A DNA stretch of 64,000 nt from assembly GCF_025118155.1 (NCBI RefSeq), contig NW_026251397.1, positions 750,278 to 814,277 of the forward strand, written 5' to 3'. Positions 46,183 to 56,365 of the stretch are shown here, piece by piece (within the stretch, counting starts at the first letter, position 1; each line of letters starts with the position of its first letter). Origin of the DNA: Cokeromyces recurvatus. Taxonomy: Eukaryota; Mucoromycota; Mucoromycetes; Mucorales; Mucoraceae. The translations under genes were made by a program, and so were the position numbers. The notes below the pieces were generated by a model. That model did no database searches, was not told where the DNA came from, and worked only from the letters and a program-made list of their open reading frames with translations.

Positions 46183-46639
46183 TAATAGTCACTTTTCTCT
46201 GAGCTTGTTGCCTTTTTCAAAATCATTCTGTACGGCACCTGGAAAAGCGCTTTCGCACTTATCCTCGCACGTGAACATGTCTCCGTAGCCATGATTAAAC
46301 AAGATTAAATCTACTTTGCAGTCTTTTTCCGTGTCATCAATCTTCTTCATCTTCTTTAGATACTTGGTTGTGGAGGCGTGACATTCAGATCTATTATTGA
46401 ACATTTGTCAGTCTATTATCGTTGCATTTTTATACAACATACCGTTTGATGTTATAGTTTTTATCAAAAAGAAATGCAGAATCCAGCAAGTCACCATATA
46501 ACTGCATCCGAAACCATGTTTCCTTATGATCATGATTGAGTAGCACCTCACTTTGCCATAGGGCAATACTATTAAAGATGGTATATCATAAAGGTTAAGG
46601 TTAGAATAAAACTTAGTGTGATAGTATATTTAATTCAAC

Positions 46640-46827
46640 TTACGATTAAGAAGAAGAATTTTATTTAAAAAATTAAAAAATGACCAATGAGCAGATAGCA
46701 TTTATATATGCTGTTTTGCCCTGGTCAGATCACTATGGAAAAAAAAGGAAAGAAAAACCCTTTTGGGATAAAAGGGAAAATGTTAAATTATATGTATAAG
46801 TGATGATAATTAATTATCAGAAATTCG
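46640..46827 (+). repeat. Left arm of a 188-bp inverted duplication
   Basis: Starts TTACGATTAAGAAG and ends CAGAAATTCG; an almost identical copy lies in reverse complement at 48814-49002. It contains a diverged copy of the SINE head and body (TGACCAATGAGCAG, TTTTGCCC, hairpin CCCTTTT...AAAAGGG, GGGAAAATG). The outer end coincides with the 5' splice site (GTAAG on the minus strand) in front of the 46443-46568 exon. Confidence 0.9.
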
Positions 46828-47160
46828 TTTTTGTATTGAAAGAAGATGATTGACAAAGTGTTCACCAAGATGGTCAGAGGGTTCAGGGATTTGGGAGTGA
46901 GCTAGATAGTCCATCTCAAATAGAATTGCACATATAGAAGGCCAGCCTTTACGGCCATGATCGTATCGCTCTCCTCTGCCTGCTTGCTCTGCAGATGCCT
47001 AATGGCTAGACCAGATAAATTGTCTGTATGATAGAGTAATGTCCCAGTTGTTGTTTCCAAATGTGCCTTTACGGCTACGATCGTATCGCTCTCTTTGGTT
47101 ACGATTCCTGCACTGATGCCTATTAGTCTTGTGAGATTGTCTATGATTTCTAAAGATGAA
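46811..47160 (-). pseudogene. Second N-terminal fragment of the repeated ORF family
   Basis: Minus-strand reading from about 46990 down to 46811 gives WPSICAILFEMDYLAHSQ, then SDHLGEHFVNHLL and a stop, homologous to the fragment at 43085-43309. Upstream (46946-47145) are two tandem copies of an approximately 80-bp unit in which minus-strand frames read ESDTIVAVKA and ESDTIMAVKA. The frames of the repeats and of the WPSIC segment differ, so the region is broken. It may be the 5' part of the gene continued at 46568, separated by the left arm of the inverted duplication. Confidence 0.45.
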
Positions 47161-48813
47161 AATTGTCTTTTGTAGAAACTGCCAGTTGTCTTGTTTATTT
47201 TACCATTGTACTCTCATTACAAATGACTAACTGTAAATTTTATAATAGAGTTTTTGCAGTCAATGCATCTGTACGTCTTTGACAAATTTAACTATTCTTT
47301 ATAGAGAATTTTTTAGGCTTCCTGCTGATCATGGCTCTGAAATTTATTTTCTTTGGTTTTACACTCTATTATAAGCTTCTTGCCTTAGCGTTATTAATAC
47401 TTAAAAGCAATTCTCTTTTATTCAGCTCGATTTAATAAATATTTTACAAGTGTTAAGCATTTATTTAACTTGGTTTTCTGTTCTTGTCATTAAGATTCAC
47501 AGACTTTTAATCTTCTAGTGATTTGATGATGTTTTACAATGAGCTTTAGAGTATCTTGTCTGATATATGGATACTTTTGGTCATTTGTTGAGTCAAATTT
47601 AGGAATGATGTTGTGTATATAATGATGTATTATATAATATCTTATAATATACAAATCAGAGTCATGAAGGACCGAATGATATTATAGTTATTAGTTATAC
47701 ACTTTATGCATACAATATTATTTGATTTCAGTTTATAAGACATTCTTGTGATGAGAAAAATAATATTATAATAAATACTAACTCTACGAAATAAAGGAGT
47801 TATTAATGATAAAGATATATGAATTATAGATTATACTTATTAGTTATATATACACATTATTATTATAATATTGTCTTAGATACTAATTTATAAATATAAT
47901 CATATACTATCTATACACTATACAATATAATGACATTCATTCAAGTAGTATAGTAAGGAATGAATATAATACAAAGCATCTTCCCTATATCTTTCATAAG
48001 TATGAACATACAAGATTTCATTATTTGGTTTCAAGAAAAATAACTGGCTAGATCAAGCACCAATAATTTAATATTTATTAGAGTTAACTGAGATTAATTC
48101 TCAGTCAGGGCAAAGACTAGAAAGTTCAAACACAATAACTTAAATTATTCTATGGGAAAATATTCTTCTTTCAAGATATCTTCATTCTGTTCCTGTCGCG
48201 AAGTAACCCGTTGTCGACAAGATATAAATAAGGATCCATTTTGCACTCAACTTTTAAAAATCAGGTTTTTTATTTTAAATTTTGGATTGATAATAAAAGT
48301 TTTATACAAAGTCTTCACAGATTTATTCTGTCTTATTCTTTTGTTATCTTTACCTTATCAACAAATGGAAATATTGAAACTTTTGAGTTGGGTGTAGACA
48401 TGGTTGCTATAATCCTCATGGGTGAGCAGGGTTGTATCAAGGATACAATTGTGTTTTTTCTGTCCAGCAGATCCAGAGAATTTGTGTCGAGAGATCTGGT
48501 TATTCCTTTCATGAAATTGGAATCTTAAACTATTTTCAAGTAGAAAAATGAACTCAGGAAGCTGATCTGATCTGCTTTTGGAGAACTGATCTATTCAGGT
48601 GCATAAAATCGTCCTGGATAGAAACTTAGTTTGAAGCCTTTTTGGGAACATCAAAATTCATATATGGGATTAAAGTTCAGTTCATCTTCTACTTGAAAAT
48701 AGCCTTAGAGACTTTACTTGACAAAAAATTGGAATGGCGGTATCTAAGAAAATAATATAATTGGCCGGCACTCCAAGATATTCTTGATTGCAAATCACTG
48801 TATAGTTCACACC
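46828..48813. other. Spacer of the inverted duplication
   Basis: 1,986 bp between the arms. The first 330 bp contain the ORF-family fragment and the tandem repeats. The rest is AT-rich. Two overlapping plus-strand frames at 48152-48528 show no known motif, and no transposase or other mobile-element protein was recognised. Confidence 0.5.
46946..47147. repeat. Two direct repeats of about 80 bp
   Basis: Both units begin CCTTTACGGC, continue with GATCGTATCGCTCTC and end near AGATTGTCTATGAT or AAATTGTCTGTATGAT. Identity is roughly 70-75% by eye, with small indels between them. Confidence 0.7.
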
Positions 48814-49002
48814 CGAATTTCTGATAGTTAATTATCATCACTTATACATATAATTTAACATTTTCCCTTTTATCCCAAAAGGGTTTTTCTTTCCTTTTTT
48901 TTTTCCATAGTGATCTGACCAGGGCAAAACAGCATATATAAATGCTATCTGCTCATTGGTCATTTTTCAATTTTTAAATAAAATTCTTCTTCTTAATCGT
49001 AA
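48814..49002 (-). repeat. Right arm of the inverted duplication
   Basis: Reverse complement of 46640-46827 with about four or five mismatches or single-base indels by eye. The flanks (AAC before the left arm, ATGACATTC after the right arm) show no obvious target duplication. Confidence 0.9.
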
Positions 49003-49359
49003 ATGACATTCTTGGTTCCTTGAAATTCTATTACTTTATCAGTTACACAAATAAATGCAAAATATAAGTTTCATGAATAAGAAAAATCATTATTCTTCAA
49101 AACAATGTACGTATTAATTTATGTTCAGGGAAAATAAAAAAATAAAATAAAATAAAATAAAATAAAATAAAGGGTCTCATACAACAGCCCTTGTATTACA
49201 TGAAAACTCTTTTACTTTTTGGAACAAATGATAAGTTTTGTAATAGTAAATCCTCACATACACATGTTATATTTGTATATGTATATAAAAGACAAGGAAC
49301 ACCAAGATATCGTTTCCTCTTTCTTTCTTTCCTTTATTTTTTTTTCTTATTAAAGAAAA
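49003..49359. other. Intergenic, bZIP promoter region, (AAAAT)n
   Basis: 357 bp between the inverted duplication and the bZIP start. It includes an (AAAAT)n microsatellite at about 49140-49171 and a CT-rich tract at 49314-49349 just before the ATG. Confidence 0.5.
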
Positions 49360-50538
49360 ATGTATTCTACTATATCACAGCCTTCTTCTACTTTAATTCC
49401 TCCATCTTCTTCATATCAAGTTCAAAGAAATGGTAATAATAATAATATATGTATTTGACTATACTTAATAAGATGTGTAACTTTTCTTTTGTTCTATTCA
49501 TATTGTTAGGTCATCAAAATCATTTCAAGCCATCCAATTATTCTGATAACTCAGATATGTCTCCAAGTAAAGTAGAATAAAATGGAGAAAATAAAAAATA
49601 AAAAAGAAAAGGAAACTATTCTGTATTAATAATAATAATTTGCATTCACGTTAGATGCTATATTTATTCAATATCCTTCATTGATAACTAACAATCACCA
49701 AGGTATAATAAAAACAAAGGACAAGAGTAGCCGTATTCCTTTTGAACCCTTAGCCAACGAACAAAATAAACTTTTGAATCTTCCTTCTTCTTTATTCATG
49801 CATTCTCCTCGTTTTGTTAATATTAATAATACTAGTAAACCTATGATTCCAACAAAACGTGCAGCTCAAAATCGTGCAGCTCAACGTGCCTTTCGTCAAC
49901 GCAAAGAACGTCATATAAAAGAACTAGAAGAAAAAGTAAAGCGAATGGATGAATGGAAAGTCGAGATTGAACAACTTCGTCAAAAAAATAAAGAATTAGA
50001 AAGACAAGTCCATAAACAACATCAACAACTCTATCATCAGCAGCTATTACAGCAATCCTACTACCAACAACACTATCATCATCACAAACAGCAATATAAG
50101 CCACTTACTCCTAAAGGTCGATATAAGGTAGCAGTATCAGATACGACTACTAAAGATCAAACTCAAGTATCAAAGAAACTAATAAGGAAATTAAAGGTGA
50201 AACATCAGCACAGTCTCATAAACGAAAAAGAGCAATTCTTATTCCACAATGCACATGACAATATAGATTCCTTATTCATGCTGGTCAATATGCGTTCACC
50301 TGAATATCAACAAAAGGAAAACAACGTAATAAACGATAATTTGAGTGTTGCTGCTGCTGCTGCTGCTGCTACTACTACTACTAATACTACTACTACTTCT
50401 TCTTACCTTCCTTCTCCTTTAACATTCTCTTCCATTGATTTCGATAAAAGTAATACACAAAGTCAAGAACAGATAATATGGCCATCTGAGATGATATTAG
50501 ATGCGTCTGATATTAACTTGGATCCTATTTTATCTTAG
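49360..50538 (+). CDS. bZIP transcription factor (AP-1/Pap1-type basic region)
   Basis: Three exons, 49360-49432, 49510-49566 and 49655-50538, joined in phase 1 each time; 337 residues. The basic region (residues about 111-130) is TKRAAQNRAAQRAFRQRKER, with the N-x-x-A-Q-x-x-F-R signature of fungal Yap/Pap1 factors rather than the N-x-x-A-A-x-x-C-R type. The zipper follows (ELEEKVKRMDEWKVEIEQL, RQKNKELERQV). Downstream are a Gln/His-rich segment, a basic KKLIRKLKVK patch and Ala8 and Thr runs. No cysteine is encoded, so the redox-sensing cysteine domains of Yap1 are absent and oxidative control of that kind is unlikely. The first two exons supply only a polar Ser/Pro-rich leader. Target genes cannot be inferred. 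Confidence 0.9.
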
Positions 50539-50865
50539 TTTGAAGTGATGAATACTTTCTGTATAATAAGGATACCAAGACATAAATGAAGTCATTCGTT
50601 ATTATATATATACACTGTAAATAAAGCCGTTTTTTTTTAAAGAAAAAAAATGAAATAGTTCTGTCTTACTTTAAAGAGAGAAGGGAGAAAAAAAAAGTAC
50701 AGACTGATAAAGGATTCTCATACTTTTATTTATCATTGAAACCATTAGAATTCTATACTCTTTGAGTAGATGATGAAGAAAGGAACAAGGAGTAATTGAG
50801 CGTATTGTGGTTCTAATCCAATCAACAAAGCTTATTTTATTCGAGTTACACCTAATTGCAATGTC
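50539..50865. other. Intergenic
   Basis: 327 bp between the bZIP stop and the 3' end of the aminotransferase pseudogene. AT-rich, no feature recognised. Confidence 0.5.
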
Positions 50866-51644
50866 TTAGGTATCATAATAAACGAATAAAATTATTTCTC
50901 TCGTCATCTTTGTTTTTTCATTATTTGTTGTTACATAAAACAGAGTTCCGAGGCCTACACCAATGTCAATAGTATGCTGTTGTTGTTGTTTTTCAATGAT
51001 CTCTGTCAACTGATCGCCTCGGATAGGGAGTTTTAACCAAACGAAATAACCAGCTTTTAGGTTTAATTTTAACTGAATATCCTAAAAGGGAATCATAATT
51101 CTTGAACTAGTCTCTATAGTTCCAATTATAGAGTCTATTACAATGTTTTAAATATTGAATATGAAGTGAATCATCTATAAGCATTTCATTCATTAATTTG
51201 ACTTGCTATTTTAGCTTTTATTTAAACTTTGCATATAAATACATTTATACTTGAAAAAAAAAAAAAAAAAAAAAAAAAAACCTCCCACCAGACTTATATA
51301 GAGAAGAAGACGAACCACCTGATATAAATGATCCACTATGTACATAAAACAATACCTGCCTCCCCTTCCCTTCCCTTCCCTTTTTTTTTTCGTTTCCCAA
51401 GTTGTGTCATTTTTTCTTCGTTTTTTACTAGATAAAATAGACCCTGTGGGTTTTGCGTATGTAGGTACACAATAGAGAACAGAAGTCATGTCGTTAGTGC
51501 TGACAGGGGCTTCTTTTTTATTTCTATTATTATTTTGTATTAGGTAATTTTCGAGTCTATCTACATCAAGACCTGAAGAAGGTGAATCTGGTATCCTTAT
51601 AAATTGATCTTTTGTACAACCTAAATCAAGGAAAAACTGAAATA

Positions 51645-51660
<16 letters not shown>
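50866..51660 (-). pseudogene. Decayed PLP-dependent aminotransferase (class I, AAA-aminotransferase type)
   Basis: Minus-strand pieces read in family order: FQFFLDLGCTKDQF, PDSPSSGLDVDRLENYL, SVLYCVPTYAKPTGSILS (the Y-x-x-P-x-x-x-N/K-P-T-G segment of fold-type I aminotransferases), SGSFISGGSSSSLYKSGG, NEMLIDDSLHIQYLKHCNRL, then LKAGYFVWLKLP, VGLGTLFY and a C-terminal FVYYD before the stop at 50866. The pieces lie in different frames, an in-frame TAG follows YNWNYRD, the PLP-lysine segment is missing, homopolymer runs interrupt the middle, and no N-terminal domain is found upstream. The whole is best read as a 5'-truncated, decaying pseudogene, not a spliced gene. Confidence 0.65.
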
Positions 51661-51680
<20 letters not shown>

Positions 51681-52354
51681 GGGTCTTGAAAATACACATG
51701 ATGTGATCATGCTTATAAGGATAATATATGCTAAAGTGATAATGATGCACCTGGTGTGGCGTATAAGTGATGGCTTATTATTATATTCATTCTCATGTTA
51801 ATAATTACATACTATAAGCTATTATACCTTGATACTGGTGAATTATATTCTTTTGTTTAAAGAAAAAAAATAATAATAATAATACACAGTAAGTATGTTT
51901 ATTGTTGTATGAATGTATGTGTATTTGGCATACTTGTAATACATCATTAGCAGCATTAAACACCTTTTACGTTGCTTTTAAAAATAATTATGCAAGTAAA
52001 ACTGTCAGTAGAAGGCTGTCCATTGAAAAAGTTAACTGATATTGAACAATAGTCTCTTAATTGAGGATAATATAATACAATATAGTATATTCATATATGT
52101 ATATATATATGTCTAAAAAGAAAGAGTCGTTGATGCTTTTTTTTGTTTTTATTAATTGTCATACAGAAAGATTAATAAAATTAGGATAACTAATACATGC
52201 AACTATGTCTAGTAGTAATAAATTACAATAATAAATATATATAAAAATGATAGCTTGATAAAATAAAATGGGTTATTGTGCATGTGTATGTGTGGGGAAA
52301 GGATATAAGTTAAAGAAGAGAAGGTATATATTTATATATAAAGAAAATAGTAAC
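51661..52354. other. Intergenic
   Basis: About 690 bp between the aminotransferase remnant and the 3' end of the DHHC gene. AT-rich. The N-terminal domain expected for the aminotransferase could not be found here. Confidence 0.5.
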
Positions 52355-52621
52355 TCAAGTAGCCGCTGCTGCAATGGGATCAGCATTTTTGCGTCTGCGC
52401 AAATAGCTAGAAAAAAAAAATAACAGCTACTTAATATAATGCATAAAAGAAGAAGTGTAAATTATACCTTTTTGGCTGAGGTTGACATAAGATATGGATC
52501 ATATTTTTTAGCGGATTATTTTTACTATAAGGATTTACACTTAATTCCGGATACTTTGCCTTCATAATATCAGCTCGAATCTAATATATGTATATATATA
52601 TATATATGAGATAATAACTAT

Positions 52622-52652
<31 letters not shown>

Positions 52653-53276
52653 ACCTGCTCATGTGTTGATATTCCACGAAAAACTAATGAACAATGATAT
52701 ACGCTAAGCCCTCCTACTAACCATAATAAAATAAAGCAATAAATAGCAAGTATAAAACTAACAGGTGCTCTAGAAAATACAGGTCCAAAGCTACTTAGTT
52801 GTCCTTCTTTTATGTTTCTCGCAATGAAGATGAGTTGATAAATAACAGAAGAAACAACAAAAATACACAATAAAGCAGATACAGTAATAAATGTGAAAAA
52901 AGATCTATAATTTCTTTTACCAATACAATTATTTAACCAAGCACAATGATGATCCTCAAACTCTAAATAATATGAAATCAATACATGTGCATTTATATAG
53001 ATTGCAATACACTTTTTTATTTTATTTTTTACCAACACAATTATCACATTGTTTACAATGACTTGCTCGAGGAGGGCGATATATTCTACAAGTATCACAA
53101 TACGTTAATGAATAACTTGTATTCTTTATCCAAACGACTTTAAGTGGCACTGATTGAATGGAAAATGAACTATTATTAGCTGTTGCCTTCTCTTCTATTA
53201 TTGGGTGCAAATTACGAGGAATAATCTATTATGATATAAATATGAATATAAAAAAAAGAATTACTGAAGAACAGTG

Positions 53277-53321
<45 letters not shown>

Positions 53322-53685
53322 CTGGATCTGTCCAAGAAGTTTTTAGCATAGATACTATAGCAAGAATAAAGAAATAGCCAAATAGAATAGGTACAACTGG
53401 ATGAACATGCTTCCATAAATATGGGCAACTAAATAAATAAACATATAGTCATTCGAAATAGTCTATAATACTATATATATATGTGCATTACGTGAATATC
53501 ATAAATAAAATGGCAGGTGTATTAAGCATTAATAATGCTACGATAAATGCTCGATAGTCTCTACTGGTTACTAATCGACCGCCTAAAAAAAATCTGGATT
53601 GTCCCTGAAATAACTGATAATTGCGGTAAGGTTTTTCTCGATGGTTTGATGGAAGATGATTAACAAAAATTGCTCCATGTTGTTG

Positions 53686-53716
<31 letters not shown>

Positions 53717-54138
53717 TGCTGCTGTGATTGTTGTTCTATAACAAGACTATTTTTACTATTGTCATTTTTAGTGCTTAAGGTGTCTTGTGACTCATTATCT
53801 TTTATAGTTTTGAGACTATTACTGTCTTCTTTCGTAGTTGCTGTATTTAAATTTTCATTGTTATACTTGAGTTGATGAAGAATAGGTGCTGTACTCGCAA
53901 AACTAGTTACATTAGAATGTGAAGTTAGACCTGAAGATTTTGGAATGGGTCCATCGTCTTCGTTATGGACATTATGAAGGTTGAATGTCATGGGCGCTGA
54001 TTCAAAATCATAATCTTCGAGTGTTTCTGGTTCTAAAGATGAATTGTTAATATGAAAGCTGGGTTGAAATATTGAAAACGAGGATGGTGGTGGTTCTTGT
54101 ATGAGTTCAAATATTGAATGTCGTTTATGAACATCCAT
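52355..54138 (-). CDS. DHHC palmitoyltransferase (Erf2/ZDHHC9-14-18 type)
   Basis: Six exons, minus strand: 53492-54138, 53320-53428, 53033-53225, 52655-52962, 52468-52580, 52355-52406; 473 residues. Transfers palmitate to cysteines of membrane-associated proteins at the ER/Golgi; yeast Erf2 acts on Ras. The long polar N-terminus carries a run of 16 glutamines (CAG/CAA type), then YRNYQLFQGQSRFFLGGRL, the Erf2-type lead-in, and two membrane spans. The zinc-binding cysteine-rich domain is complete: YCDTCRIYRPPRASHCKQCD, NCV, then EDHHCAWLNNCIGKRNYR with the catalytic DHHC. Two more spans follow, then a short cytosolic tail with KNPLKNMIH-like basic sequence and SYLRRRK. An Erf4 partner is not visible in this window. 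A (TACA)n run lies in the fourth intron. Confidence 0.93.
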
Positions 54139-55711
54139 TTAATGAATAATAATATAAAAGATAGAGAGAAAGAGAGAGAAAGTGAGAAAGAGGGAAAAAG
54201 TAACGCAAAGAAATAAGGAGGATTACACATGTATATAAATACAATTAAACTTCAGTTTCTATCTTATTGCTGCAAAGACTTGTAATCTTTATCCTATGCA
54301 ATTACTTCTTTACTCCTTATTTTTATTATTACACTACAAAGAGTACCCTTCCTTCCTTCCTTTTATCTGTATTCTTGTTTGGGGGATATATATTCCCTTC
54401 ATGTATAGTAAATGCATACTTTATTGACTTTATAGGTATTTACTGTTGTTTTTATTTTATTTTTTAATAAATTTACGTATCACAATTTTTTATTCAAATT
54501 AAGTGCGGGTGTTTTAAATACTAAATTTGCGTAGACAATAAGTCCAATGAAGAGAAAAGGAGGAATTTATAAGCAATACTGGTAGAATATAAAGATGATA
54601 GTCCTTATCATGTCTTTCTCATATAGTAGCTTATATGGAGCTATTCAATATATTCGACACCATGCTTATTTGTGAATTTATTCGGATGGTCTATTCAACT
54701 ATTATCATAAGATATACAAAGCAGAGTTTTCCATATTCGTTGATATAGACAAGACTGGATATCTTTGGACATATTGGATAAAGTAGATCTTCATTGGTAT
54801 GTACAACTAGAATGAGCAAGGACTGGAATTTTTATTAGGCACATGTGGATTTGAAACATGAAGAAAAGGTTTGATATACCTAAATTTGAAGCATTTTTTT
54901 TAAAAAAAATGAAATCGAGCAAGGTCTGTAATTGTGTTCAATATAACAATATCTACTATGCTAAAAGATAATATAATGTTGACAACAAATAGATTGTATT
55001 ACGTAATCATTTTCTATGGGTTGCATTTTCTATATTTAGTAACGCCTTGTTTGTTTAGTGTTATAGGGTTTAATTGCATATATTACAAAGTAAATGTAAT
55101 CGCACTTTTCTCTGCTTAAATATGCACACACTTGCACAGTCAATAAAATCCCTAATTAAAGCTCGTGCGCCTTTATATACATATATATATATATATATAT
55201 ATTTTGGCGTATAGCCTTAACTTTTATTAGCTAATAGATAATATCTTTAACAAGTGTGTGCAGCTTTAAATAAAAATGATCGTTTATACATGACAATATG
55301 AATGGATATAGGCCTACCACAAGCTCAATTTAGTTTTCAATTTCTTGCTTTTTCTGGCAATGCATTACTTGGGAAAAAAAATCAACTTTACAAATTATCT
55401 CTTCTATTGAAAGCCTTGTATATATTTGCTCCAATTTCCTTTGTGGCAACTTAAATGCAAGACATTCTGCTCGTTATTCCAACTATTTATCTGTCGTAGT
55501 ACAATAATGATCGATCCTATCCTTTAGTAACATATACCACAAATTAATTAAAGCCAATGTCCATGCTGTTATCTCGGATTGTTTAGCTTATTAGCTCTAT
55601 CTCTTCTCTTTCCAATCCAAAAAAGTTACTCCTGATATGTGCATATGTACGCTTTATCTACTAGATGAATAATAAAAGATGTGTTTCAACTGACAAATTG
55701 CCTTTTCAGGT

Positions 55712-55748
<37 letters not shown>

Positions 55749-55911
55749 TACGTCGCCGTTAAACAAATAATACTGGGGTAAAGTATATAAGAAATGAGAG
55801 TATCGAGGATATATTGTACTTTTTTCTTTTTTTTTTAAAAAAAAACAAAAAAAAAATATTTATATATACAAGAATATATTTATTTATTTATTTTTTTTAA
55901 AAAAAAAGTAA
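54139..55911. other. Intergenic, possibly decayed coding sequence
   Basis: 1.77 kb. 54139-54240 is CT/AG-rich DHHC promoter. 54540-54900 and 55300-55660 look less like plain spacer (more mixed composition) but have stops in all frames and no recognisable motif. A T run of about 37 lies at 55709-55745. Two T-run/A-run palindromes (55827-55845 and 55891-55907) lie just before the QCR10 start. Confidence 0.45.
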
Positions 55912-56191
55912 ATGGTCGTTTCTCACATTCAACCTGAACTTCATTACAAACTCATTTCTACTTCAAAATTAATTAGAACGTAAGTATACAAGCTGTGTGT
56001 TACCTATAACAATAACAATTAAAATGAAAACTATTAGAACTCCTACAATTGCAGTATGGGGAGTAGCAACGGCTACTGCTTTAACATTATTTGCTCTTGA
56101 TGTTCCTTTGGTCAGGAAAGATGTATTAGGTAAATTACCTATGGTTGGACGTTATTTCCCTGCTAATGAAGTGCATACTGAAGAAGAATAA
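55912..56191 (+). CDS. QCR10: Cytochrome bc1 complex subunit 10 (Qcr10)
   Basis: Two exons, 55912-55979 and 56038-56191, give 73 residues (yeast Qcr10 has 77). The first exon is too short to stand out as an ORF; it supplies MVVSHIQPELHYKLISTSKL before the splice. A single membrane span (IAVWGVATATALTLFALDV) is followed by the family phrase VLGKLPMVGRYF, comparable to the K-x-P-x-x-G segment after the span in yeast Qcr10, and a short acidic end. This small inner-membrane subunit packs at the periphery of complex III near the Rieske protein. Assignment rests on size, topology and the short motif. Confidence 0.75.
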
Positions 56192-56284
56192 ACTTTTTGT
56201 GCGTGTGTGTTGTTGTTATTGTTGTCGTTTTTAATTTCAGTTATTATTAATATTGTGTAAACAATGCATCCTTTTGCCTGTACA

Positions 56285-56293
56285 TATATAAAA
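56285..56293 (+). promoter_or_regulatory. TATA box
   Basis: TATATAAAA about 75 bp before the GH16 start codon, followed by a CT-rich run (56309-56344). Only 174 bp separate the QCR10 stop from the GH16 start. Confidence 0.45.
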
Positions 56294-56365
56294 TAAAAAC
56301 CTATTCACGCTTTCCCTTCTTTTTTTTTCCTTTTCCTTTTGTTTAAAGGATATTACATATAAAGT

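Larger units (their letters stand above)
43945..46568 (-). pseudogene. Repeated ORF family member split by a Tc1 transposon
   Basis: Unknown-function ORF family. Minus-strand exons: 46443-46568 (IALWQSEVLLNHDHKETWF, YGDLLDSAFLFDKNYNIKR), 46390 down to the transposon at 46182, then 44512-44297 (SIIPYKSNINHIEVLSAQF, HGLTLTIYGSKMTEIGD, AAHYLLTVLSLQ), and 44235-43945 (RNIAINLKKLEIIF, ending DWESFIEE and stop). Splice sites between these exons are intact. When the transposon and one TA copy are disregarded the frame is continuous except for one in-frame TGA (46189-46191), five bases from the insertion site. The 5' exon would lie beyond 46568, where an inverted duplication begins. The conserved phrases LREK, AQFHGLTLTIYGS and LLTVLSLQR resemble a repeated protein family I associate with Mucoromycota; no enzymatic motif is visible. 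Confidence 0.6.

Noticed and set aside
48152..48528. Two overlapping ORFs inside the inverted duplication
   Set aside because: No recognisable domain and no splice context; probably chance frames in the spacer.
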